64,000 bases of DNA from Lathyrus oleraceus (lineage: Eukaryota; Streptophyta; Magnoliopsida; Fabales; Fabaceae), in the NCBI RefSeq assembly GCF_024323335.1, contig NC_066584.1, positions 422,759,319-422,823,318 of the forward strand, read 5' to 3'. The notes beneath the pieces are model-generated. The model worked only from the letters and a program-made list of their open reading frames with translations. It did no database searches and was not told the DNA's origin. The position numbers were made by a program, and so were the translations under genes. This document shows, one piece after another, positions 55,287 through 64,000 of the stretch (position 1 is the stretch's first letter; the number at the start of each line of letters is the position of its first letter).

Positions 55287-57327
55287 TGCACCACCTCCCG
55301 CTGGACCGATTGCTTTGAATATTGACATTATAGTCATAGCAATGCCATTAGCTGCCCCTCTTTGATGTTGTTCCTGTTTTCCATTTACGCCACAATTTCC
55401 TCAAAATATAATATCAACTTTCAAAAAGAAATAAAAGCTTAGAATTAAAGAAAAAAAATTACCACGGCTCTATTTTGCATAATAAATAAACCAGTGATTA
55501 TCGTCATCTGAAATTGAGAAAAAAATACTATTAGATAAGCTTGTAATACATACAGATGTTTGTTTGAAACGTGATCACTCATGATCGGTTAAATAAACAA
55601 AAAGATAAACTTACACTTAGAACATTCTTTAGAAGAGAAACAATATTAATAACTAGGTATAGCGTAATGCCAGAAAGCATTGCTATGAAGGGGTAACTTT
55701 GCAACAGAGGTATTGATAAAACCTACATAAGGTAACAAGACATTTTTAGAACAAGAACCAATGTAATGCTGAGCTGCATTAGTTTCTACGAATGGAAAAA
55801 AACTTACTGCGGAGATGCGAGCAAATTTTATAGGTCCGAAAGCTCTTTCAAATGAAGGGTAGAGGAAAAGCTGGGAGACAATAAGACCAATACCTGATCA
55901 TTGACCATTTGAGAAGAGGTCAGTTATTAAGCAGAATATCTTGAAAAATGAAATGCACAAAGCAATGTACCTGATATGTGACAAGGAAGGCTAGAAAATA
56001 TGTTAATCCCAACACTAATAAATCTCTAGTGACACATATCAAAGACGTACCTGATATTGCGAGAACATCGCCTACATTATCAGTTGTAAAGTTCAAACCA
56101 CCAAACCTTCCAGGACTAACAGCCCATAATGAGAAAACCTATCATGAAGTAGAATGGTGTTTACTTATATATCCTATTAGATTTAATATCTGTTAAGCAA
56201 CATTATAAAGTTCAAATAAGTCACCAAAAGTAGGAATGGTACCTCTTGATAAGCAACATTATAAAGTGAGAAAATGTTGTACACAATAATAGATGACATT
56301 AATGGCCAGTTCAGGAAGAGGTTTTCATCTTTTTGGATTATTTTGTCGTCGTCATTACTTATGTTTCCAGTTTCTAAAGCTTCAGCATCATCAATAGACT
56401 CATTGCTTAGAGGGTGGTTGTGAAGTGTTTCCTACAGTGATGCAGGAATTTTGTGATCAAATGCTTATACATGTTTAACAAACTATGAAGTTGCTTACTC
56501 ATACCGGAAGCCAGATGCATGCAATTGCTACCACAAATGCAAAAGTTGATACTGACAAGGAAGGCAAGAAATATGGAAACCTGCATGGTTTATGTTTTGA
56601 CAATTAAAATAATCACATCAACAATAAGGATCGAAGGAAAAGCTGAATTGTTAGAACTTTATGATACTAAAAATCAAGTAAAATCCACTTACTTATCCCA
56701 AAATGAGTCTTTTGGAAATAGATGAGGGTATTTCACTGCTGGCTGCAATGTAAATTTCACACAGTATTAGCGAAACGAATAAAAGTGTCTTCAATTAAAA
56801 TAGCTATGAAGCATCAAGTACCTGAGCCAAATAACCTCCCAATGTTGGTCCAATTACTAAGCCTATACCCCAAGCTGCACTGAGCTGAAACCATATCACG
56901 TTATGAATTATTATTGTTGAATGCAGAAAATATATCAACGACGTGCTACACCTAGTACTATTGAGCTTGATGTGTGGATAGAAGTTATTGAAGGTAACGT
57001 GTGTGTCAGTGTCGTGTTAGTGTCGAACATAGGTTATAGAAGTTTACCGTTGAGAGTCCAAGACCTTGCTTTTCTTCTCTAAATATTTCGGTACTATAAG
57101 CCTGTTATCAGAAAACGATGTGACAAAAAAATCAACTGATATCCAAATACAGAAATGACAAACTAATGATTGTTCCCTGATGTTGAAGGACGAAACATTA
57201 GGTTATATTTGTGTTGTTTGGTACCTTCATTGGTCCTAGCAAACCATTTAAACATCCAAGAAAGAATCGGGTAGTAACCGCCATCGAAAAACTTGTGCTA
57301 AGGCCAAACAGTGTGTTGAAAATAATA
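55287..57327 (-). pseudogene. ZIFL1-like: ZIFL-type MFS transporter, eleven internal exons only
   Basis: Minus-strand exons with good splice sites: 57225-57327, 57048-57101, 56822-56884, 56693-56742, 56505-56580, 56243-56431, 56051-56138, 55808-55893, 55615-55732, 55463-55507, 55287-55373. They translate as IIFNTLFGLSTSFSMAV, RFFLGCLNGLLGPMK, AYSTEIFREEKQGLGLS, AAWGIGLVIGPTLGGYLAQ, PYFLPSLSVSTFAF, VFSLWAVSPGRFGGL, ITGLFIMQNRAV and [25 protein letters not shown], closely like zinc-induced-facilitator-like proteins of the major facilitator superfamily. Exons for the N-terminal membrane segments and the last segment are missing. No stop is evident inside the exons. It is likely a captured or truncated copy. 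Confidence 0.87.
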
Positions 57328-58376
57328 CTGAAATCAAGTATTTATCATCATCAATGCTGTAATGGAAAATTTTTCAGGCTCTGATTGGATAAACAGCTTA
57401 ATTAAACACATATAACTCAAACGTTTATCATATAACTAAGGTTCTGAATAATAGAAAACTCGTTCATATAACTAAGGTTTACCCTATCACATAAGTACTT
57501 GTTTAAATGTTTGGAAGTGCTTATGAAAATAGTTTACAAAAACTTTACACCTTAGTTTGATAAACTCTAGAATAGTTTACATAAAGATCTTGCAGTTGCA
57601 GAGATCTCTCTCACTTCCATTTTCGATGGTAGAAAGTAGAAACGGCTGATCTAAAACAACTCATAATAAATTGTTGTTGAATAGGAGCTTAATTAAGTTT
57701 TTTTTTATCCAAACACCCAAGTCTTAAACCCATCATGATAAAACAAATATTGGACATGGCACTGTACCACATTTTGCTATCCATAGCCATATGGAACATA
57801 GAACTAGAAACTTTTCTCATAAAACATATAACCAGTTGCACATACCATCTAGCATAAAATCCCATGAGCATAAAATTGAACCTACGCAGAAACCATAGTC
57901 TTGGTCTATTCAGTTTTGAGGTGATGCTGATCATTGAATTATAGGTAACTTTTTACACTCTGAGCACAAACTTCCTTCTCTATTGCCTCCAAAACTTAGA
58001 CAAATGAGATGTGTGTTAAGTGCAATAGTGAAAAAGGGAAAGAGTTAAAAGCTGGAGAATTGAACTCTAAAAGAGGTTTGACATTCAATTGACACTGATT
58101 GGAAAGATACAGATGCAAATTGTTGGTAGGTAGCAACTAACTAACAACAAGTAACTTAATAATTGTATCAACAACTAACAGCAAACAGAATTAACAAAGA
58201 AAAAACTAATCTCCTAATCATGTGAAGCAGAATATTAACCAGAAGTCCAGAACAATGATAAACCAAAAATTAAGGAAAGGTGGTATAATGCAGTGGTAAA
58301 TACATCAAATTTAATTTACTTATGAAAAACAAAAGCACAAGAACAATAGTAATTTTTCTACATGTGTTGAACTAAC
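57328..58376. other. Spacer between the two gene fragments
   Basis: About 1 kb. No exon of either neighbouring gene is recognised. The 81-codon minus-strand ORF at 57689-57934 has no recognisable motif. If the fragments were co-transcribed this would be one intron. Confidence 0.6.
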
Positions 58377-59081
58377 CTTTCTTGAGTCCAGGGGAAATAT
58401 CATCTCCTATGAATACAATAGGAATATCAACTTTCAACAAAGCATCTGAAGGAGCCCTTATAAATGTAACATTCAAAGGTGCATCTGTGCCAGCTTTCAA
58501 ATGAATCTGTCAAATTTCCAATAAATTCCATCAATTTTATTGCGAGCACAAAATCCATTCAACGAAAATTAGTAGAGCTTCTAATTGAGTAACCTAGCCG
58601 AAATGAAAGCACAAATAATCAGGAAAACAACAACGCATACACTGCGGGGCAAAACGCGAACGTTCTCAATGACATTGTCATCGTTAGGGTTTGAATCAGA
58701 GTCGAATTGGTGGAGAACTTGTAGATGGAAGAGGCGTGAGAGGAAAAACGAGCGTCCGAGATGGTTAATGAGCTTCCTGATCTGATCGGAGCGGACGGAA
58801 ATGAGGCGTTTGTTACCGTCGTGCTGGCCGTCTTCCTGCTCGAACACTATGCTCGGAACGCGACCGACTTTGCGCTCCTTGGCCGAAATGTTCTTCCCGG
58901 AATCTCTGCGGGGGATAGCGAGGATGGTCTCGTCGTACTTAGGGTCAGGTTTTGGAAAGCCTTCGAGGTAGGTGAGCGGCTCTAGGTCTGGCTCTGGGGG
59001 GTGGAGGATGGCGGCGGCGGAATGGGAGAATGGACGGCGGTGAAGGAAGGTTCTGATGAGTATGTGGCGGGGGAGATACAT
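58377..59081 (-). pseudogene. bL25-type organellar ribosomal protein gene, 5' exons only
   Basis: Exon 1 (59081-58641, 147 codons) begins MYLPRHILIRTFLHRR, a basic organelle-targeting-like leader, then reads ETILAIPRRDSGKNISAKERK, GRVPSIVFEQEDGQHDGNKRL and LINHLGRSFFLSRLFHL. It ends at a GTATGC donor. Exon 2 (58506-58377) reads [21 protein letters not shown] and [17 protein letters not shown] and ends at GTTAG. This matches plant bL25/Gln-tRNA-synthetase-anticodon-binding-like ribosomal proteins. Exon junction phase is 0 after exon 1 and 1 after exon 2. The remaining C-terminal exons are absent within the next kilobase, where ZIFL exons follow instead. The exons themselves have no visible lesion. 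Confidence 0.85.
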
Positions 59082-59195
59082 TGTTAAGAAGAAGGGTTTT
59101 GGGTTTTGGGTGAGAAGAGTTAAGAAGAGAGGGTTATGTTATGTGCCTCTCCTGAACCATTTCTTTAGATTGTTTACGATTTTTTTACATATTAG

Positions 59196-60695
59196 TGTTG
59201 AAATGTATATTTTTCGTGTCGGGTTTTTGTTATCGTATCCACAGAGATTGTAAGATATCACTGCCGTTCAATGGTTGAATTAATCTTAACTTAATGTAAC
59301 AATAGGGTTTTGGTTTTAATCAAGTTATCTTGCATACAAAGTAATTAATTGCGGTAAAAGTTATGTTTTGATTAAATGAGAAATATTGTCAAAGTTAGGT
59401 TTCAATGATCACTTTGCATGTATTAGCTCGGTCAACAATCTTATAAACTCCTTTAGATGATAAATTATTTCACAAGGTCCTCTCAATGCGTTTCTCTCGA
59501 ACACCCATTGTGAGTTTTGCTATTTTGATCCATTGTTTCTCTCGAACACAATCTATCAAAATGACAACTTTTTGGTTCAACCTTATGGTGAACAAAATCA
59601 TTCGTTACTATCTCTAGCTAACAAACAAGTTTGGATGAAAACCTAGGTCAAGAATCGGTAAACATCTCTCGATCAAATACCAACACAAAGAGTTTTAAAT
59701 AGAAACAAAGTTTTCATCATATATTTACCGTTAAAGAGTTTACATATGAGGATCCTTACATTTACACACAAAGCTAGAAATCACCTACATCTAACCTTGA
59801 CAAATGGATGACTTAGCTACTCATTTTCATGGTAGCTTGGTCGGCAAGTAAGGAAAGAAGGTTGATCAACATCCAAGTCGGATAATCGAAGTTGGATGGG
59901 AATCCACCTTCTTTTTGTGGAAGATGGTTGCTAGATGAAGAGAAATGAAAAACTAGGGCATAAAAGCTCCCAAAACAATGCTGTAAAATATCTAGAAAAA
60001 AGTACAGAAAATGGAAAAGTTGGTAAAAATGAGGTATGGTGCTCAAAAGTGGCACCTGCTACTTATAGACCACTGCAGTTCTGTCATGTTCGCTAGGCGA
60101 GCAGAATGGCTCGCCTAGCGAGGGTCTAAAATGGGCACAAAAGGCCCCTGCGCCCAGAGAAAACAGGGCCTTGGTGAACTGTGATGTTCGCCTAGCGAAC
60201 ATACCTTCGCCTAGCGAAGGACACGCCTCAACCTTCGCCCCAGCGAGGTTGAGAGGTTTTGCTACTGGAATGCTCGCTGGGGACTCGCTAGAGCTTCGCC
60301 TAGCGAGTGAGTGCTAGCTGCATTTTTCACCAAAACAGAATGAACTCGCTACCACATTCGCCTTGAGCTCGCCTAGCGAATTAATTTGCTAATTTACTGG
60401 AGCTTTTCGCCTTGAGCTCGCCTAGCGAACCAAAGCTTCGCCACAGACTCGCCTAGCGAGCAGGCAGATGAAATGCTTGCTCTCTTTGGTTCCTTTGCCA
60501 ATTCTCTTGTGTCTTTATTATCAATTAATTCATGCCTTTCCTGCACAATAACACACACATCAAAGGCACCAAGCTTGTTTATCAATGTAATGCATTCCAT
60601 GTAAAACAAATGTGGTTTTGACAATTTTAGCAAGGAAAAAGAGTGAAAGATGCCCACATATGATAGCTCAAATAAGCACTTTTTGGCATCTAACA
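59196..60695 (-). repeat. 3' LTR of an Athila-like element (1500 bp)
   Basis: On the minus strand it runs TGTTAGATGCCAAAAAG (from 60695) to TATACATTTCAACA (59196), with TGTT...AACA ends. The 3' part CTCTGTGGATACGATAAC resembles the end of Athila-type LTRs. A polypurine tract precedes it at 60696. The 5-bp duplication cannot be tested because the other end is outside the window. ORFs inside it are not genes. Confidence 0.75.
60085..60462. repeat. TCGCCTAGCGA palindrome cluster in the Athila-like LTR
   Basis: A pair with centres 60095 and 60116 (21 bp apart) is followed by GTTCGCCTAGCGAAC and CTTCGCCTAGCGAAG (centres 60193 and 60212, 19 bp). Single copies follow near 60300, 60373, 60423 and 60453. 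The first pair and its flank match the B LTR pair at 29357. Another copy lies at 63968-63980. Confidence 0.92.
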
Positions 60696-60708
60696 ACTCT
60701 CCCCAACT
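60696..60708 (-). promoter_or_regulatory. Polypurine tract of the Athila-like element
   Basis: On the minus strand AGTTGGGGAGAGT directly precedes the LTR start TGTTAGATGCC. The preceding GAGGACAAGCAAGAATC phrase is typical upstream of this kind of tract in plant gypsy elements. Confidence 0.7.
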
Positions 60709-62211
60709 AGATTCTTGCTTGTCCTCAAGCAAAGTATGCCTCTTGAAGGACAAGAGGATTTGCTTTAAGAAACGGTTTCTCCGAAGTTGGATAAACGGCT
60801 CAAACACAAGCGAAATCAGCAAATACAAGTTCCCAACGGTTCGAATAAAATAATACCTAGGAACTTAAACTTAAATAGCAATGCAAAATATTTATCTATC
60901 TACAACAATACTATTCTGAATGAATCATCCTATCTCTCCTCTTCGAATAAGGAATGAAGATTTTGCGCGTTTGCAACCGCGGGACTAATCTCACTCTCTA
61001 ACAAATAATGAAGAAATCAAACAGATTCATACAATGTCTAATCAATTAAAAATGGTACTGTGGAAGCATAAAGATCACTAAGGGCTTTTCGGTTGAAGCT
61101 TGGTTAGGTTAACAAACAAGGGTCATTTCTAAGGCCATTGAAACGAAAGTGCCGATGCAAAAGAGACATTCACAGTAATATTCACACTACTCGACTTTGT
61201 TTCATTTGTTTCTTATTTGAAACCTTCACAACACATATTCCACAACTCAATTTTTATTTTTCACTATTTTTCTTCCGAGCAAGCATTTTTTCATTCTTTC
61301 TATTTTTGTTCTTTTCTTTCACATCAAATATACAAAACAGATGTTTCTTTTCTATATTTTCTATACATATATTTTTCTATGCTTGCTCGGTTTTTCTTAT
61401 CTTTTTCAAGAGTTGTGGTACTTACCAATTCTTTTTCGTTCTCCCCAACTTATTTCTTCCACACCCTAAGTGAATGCTCTTAACTTTTTACGGCAAAAGA
61501 ACAATAATCAAGATTTTTCGGGTTGTAAAAAAAAGATTTTTGAGATCTCGCTTTATTTCAAGCCGAGATTCAACTGTTTAGGCTCAAAGGGGTTAACGAA
61601 TACTCTCTCTGCTCACAGGTAAGTTGTTTTTGGATGTAGTTGTGCTCAAAAGAAAACAAGTGCCTTGATCATTTCTAATTGCTTCCACAATTTCACAATA
61701 ATAAAAGACAAATAATGAATCACATGAATCAACAAAACTTATTAGAATCCAGCATTTAAGTGAACAATGGAGGTTTCCTCACAATTTGTGGTTTTAAGTT
61801 CTAGATGAAGCATTCATTCAATTATGTTGCAAAAAGACAATATTCAATTTACCAAAAAGAGTAAAGTTCCTAATGCATTCTAAAATTCTAGCCGACGGTA
61901 ACCATGTACCTTAGCTTCATTCACTTGTTTATTCTTATCATTGCCATCCAAGCTCGGATGCACCTTCATTGGGTACTTCTTGAGGAGCAACCAATCTAGA
62001 AGGGTTTGCCACTCAATCAACCAAAAATTTATTAAACACACAAAATTAAAAACAAAAAATAAATAACATTACTGAAAATATAAATTTGTTCGTGGGGGAC
62101 AAAACACCCCAATAGTACACACCATGGTCAAAATACAAAATTCGAAAATACAACTAGAAATGACATAATAAAAACTGAAATACAAATACAAATACTCAAC
62201 CCACAAAGGGC
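60709..62211 (-). other. Non-coding stretch between transposon ORF and polypurine tract
   Basis: 1.5 kb, T-rich in part (61190-61450). The 111-codon Phe-rich plus-strand ORF there is a composition artefact. No gene is seen. Confidence 0.65.
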
Positions 62212-63432
62212 TCAGGACTCCTCTTCGCTACCGGCCTTAGAACCGGTAGCCTCATCATCAACATCATCATCATCAGCAGCCTCAGCGTCCACCCCCTCAC
62301 CATAGACTGGCCTGTCCACAGGCCAATTAGCGTTAAGCATAAACTGCTCACGCGCTAACAATGCTCGAGCACCGGAGGGGTCATTACCTTGCAGCTCCAA
62401 CCTCTGCATACTGTTGTGCATATCAATCATAGCTCGTTGGGATGCTGCCATCCACTCAAAACTGTAGTCACAAACAGCCCGCAGGTACGGATCAAGTCCG
62501 GGAGAAGAAGCACTAGGACCATCAGCAGCCCGAGTACTTCCTGAGGCTGCACTGCCACCGGTAGTCTTAGCTCTACAATACTTAGCCACATACCTATCAT
62601 CGATAGGTGCCGGGATTCGAACCTGCCCACGAGACGGAAGCCTCACCCTAGCCTGAACACATAAGCTCATAATCAAACACGGGAAAGCCAAGGGACAATT
62701 AACACGAGCCCCTGACTTAAGCCCGCTCTCGACGACGGTCTTCAGCTCATTGGCGATTATCCTCGCCACATCTATCTCAACATTTGTGAGGATGGAATGG
62801 ACTAAATGTGCCACTGGGATCGGCACAGTAGAAGTGTGTGATTTGGGCTGGATGTTGGTCAAAACCAAGAGTAGTATCAGCTGAGCCATGGGAGTCATGT
62901 CCTCCCGGTGATATCTCACAGGAACCCCAGATGGGTTCGGCTCAACCGATTTCCCAGGTAAAAGCAGGTCGGCGGTAATGGCAGGGACATCTCTGTGAAG
63001 TCTGAGGTCGGTGTGGTACTGGTCTCTCTGATCAGCTCCCAGCTGGAGCGGTTCCCCTAGGATTCGGTTGATAGCATCCTTGTCAAATGGAATAGTACGC
63101 CCGACAACTCTAGAAACCCAAGTGAAGGGCTCGTCGTCGTCGGGCAGTGCGTTAGCATAAAACTCCCGCACCGTAGCAATGTCGTAATGTTCTAAGGGAC
63201 TTATCAACCTATCCCACTTCTTGGCGTCTATCAACCCGGCGAAAGTTCTGTAAGTGCCTTGTGGGTTGATCAGAAAACGCTTCTCAGGAAGTATTTTTCG
63301 CTTTTCCAAAGCGATGTATCTGGCGGCTTGTTTAGGGCCGACAAACTTGTCTTGGTCGAATTGAATAGGAACCGTTCGAGATGTAGTCGATGCTCCCTTC
63401 CTTTTCTTACCAGCTCCAGATCTAGACTCCAT
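62212..63432 (-). CDS. Athila-like third ORF (putative plant transposon protein)
   Basis: 407 codons from MESRSGAGKKRKG. I prefer this start over an ATG 11 codons earlier because a splice acceptor, CTTTTGCAG, ends exactly before it. A basic leader is followed by FVGPKQAARYIALEKRKILPEKRFLI, LEHYDIATVREFYANALPDD, WVSRVVGRTIPFDKDAINRILGEP, MTPMAQLILLLVLTNIQPKSH and an acidic tail DADDDDVDDE-like at the end. The pattern resembles the putative-plant-transposon-protein domain found with Athila/Calypso retroelements. It lies where the env-like or extra ORF of such elements stands, between pol (outside the window) and the 3' LTR. The frame is intact. Function is unknown, and I see no clear membrane segment to support an envelope role. 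Confidence 0.72.
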   Translation of the reverse strand: MESRSGAGKKRKGASTTSRTVPIQFDQDKFVGPKQAARYIALEKRKILPEKRFLINPQGTYRTFAGLIDAKKWDRLISPLEHYDIATVREFYANALPDDDEPFTWVSRVVGRTIPFDKDAINRILGEPLQLGADQRDQYHTDLRLHRDVPAITADLLLPGKSVEPNPSGVPVRYHREDMTPMAQLILLLVLTNIQPKSHTSTVPIPVAHLVHSILTNVEIDVARIIANELKTVVESGLKSGARVNCPLAFPCLIMSLCVQARVRLPSRGQVRIPAPIDDRYVAKYCRAKTTGGSAASGSTRAADGPSASSPGLDPYLRAVCDYSFEWMAASQRAMIDMHNSMQRLELQGNDPSGARALLAREQFMLNANWPVDRPVYGEGVDAEAADDDDVDDEATGSKAGSEEES

Positions 63433-64000
63433 CTGCAAAAGATACAAAGAAACCACACACACCAAACAACAGGTTAGTCATCAAAGCATAATTTTAAAAT
63501 ACCCGTACTCTAATGGTTCCCTACACAGAACCTAATGATCTATCATGACAATGAATCGTTCTATGCTATTGGGGATTGCCTAATTGCATGCAAAACCTAA
63601 ATTAAAATTAAATCCCCAATTTGAAAACCTAAGTATCCAAACATTGCAAACTCCACAACATCACATGCAACCTCAATTTCCCATACTACACTTCCCTATT
63701 TGCAATTCATATTTGGAATTTTAAGAGTACACAAAAAGAAAATGAAGTAGGGCAAACCTTAATTACACGGATTCGGAAAAATTGAAATGAGAAGAGTTTG
63801 CAATCGGACGGAAGGAGCGAGGGTCAGTGATAGCGATGCAAATGCGAGAGTTTGAGAAGCTTCGCGAAATTTCTCAGCAGAGCCGTTCAGAAATGTTTTT
63901 GAGGGTTTGGGCAAAATGGCCCTGCTGAGATTTAAATAGTAAACAGTACTGCAGCGCTCGCTGCTGCCTCGCCTAGCGAGCAGGTAGCGAGCGTGCTCGC
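63433..64000 (-). other. Region upstream of the Athila-like third ORF
   Basis: On the minus strand this precedes the ORF. A pyrimidine-rich tract and TTTTGCAG abut the ATG, consistent with a spliced subgenomic mRNA. A CTCGCCTAGCGAG palindrome lies at 63968-63980 with related AGCGAGC-type repeats up to the window edge. No ORF is seen. Confidence 0.6.

Noticed and set aside
61138..61473. 111-codon Phe-rich plus-strand ORF
   Set aside because: Low-complexity T-rich DNA between transposon ORF and polypurine tract.
59196..64000. Host gene at the right end encoding an envelope or nuclear protein
   Set aside because: The ORF is followed by polypurine tract and LTR and matches transposon-protein patterns, so an element origin is much likelier.
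1..64000. tRNA, rRNA or snRNA genes
   Set aside because: No cloverleaf or rRNA signature was recognised on either strand. The only tRNA-related matches are primer-binding sites.

Overview
The window is nuclear DNA of a flowering plant, very probably a legume of the pea/vetch tribe (Fabeae). The main evidence is several Ogre-type Ty3/gypsy retrotransposons: LTRs up to about 5.1 kb, an extra ORF before gag, a second (archaeal-type) RNase H before integrase, and an intron between protease and reverse transcriptase. There is no bacterial-style gene organisation. The species cannot be fixed from the sequence alone.

Positions 1-47053 are a nest of retrotransposons. The oldest recognisable layer is a Ty1/copia relic (47054-47781). 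An old Ogre-type element, here called C (plus strand, 1960-47053), abuts it. C was then interrupted three times. At its left side, element D (a chromovirus-like LTR, 1-1959) lies in C's gag. Element A (9959-28293, 18.3 kb, 5.1-kb LTRs, 5-bp target duplication CTTAT) lies in C's 3' hairpin array. Element B (28978-45604, 16.6 kb, 2.1-kb LTRs, duplication CTAAC) lies in C's 3' LTR. B keeps ORF1, gag, protease, RT, two RNase H domains and integrase, broken only by four in-frame stops and two single-base frameshifts. A has nearly identical LTRs but no ORF1, no gag capsid domain, no protease core and only shreds of pol, so it looks like a non-autonomous derivative mobilised by a relative. C is heavily mutated, including its protease and RT active sites.

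Positions 47782-54409 hold short relics: a TRIM-like LTR fragment, AT-rich spacer, a LINE zf-RVT fragment, the 5' part of another D-like LTR, and a broken plant-mobile-domain gene on the minus strand. At 54410 a CACTA transposon end begins, with nine inverted-pair subterminal repeats. Just inside it, on the minus strand, lie two host-gene fragments: the 5' end of a bL25-type organellar ribosomal protein gene (58377-59081) and eleven internal exons of a ZIFL-type MFS transporter (55287-57327). From 59196 to the window edge is an Athila-like element on the minus strand, with its 3' LTR, polypurine tract and a 407-codon transposon ORF whose ATG directly follows a splice acceptor.

The most unusual signals are non-coding. 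(1) Paired palindromes about 20-21 bp centre to centre (two helical turns) occur with three unrelated core sequences in four different retroelements, and one core is shared by an Ogre LTR and an Athila LTR. (2) A two-hairpin unit with compensatory base changes is repeated in the LTRs of A and B. (3) A run of three hairpins, several with GNRA tetraloops and covarying stems, follows pol in A, B and C. (4) Long arrays of hairpin-forming repeats fill the pol-to-LTR spacers of C and A. All similarity statements come from reading the sequence. No alignment or database search was run.
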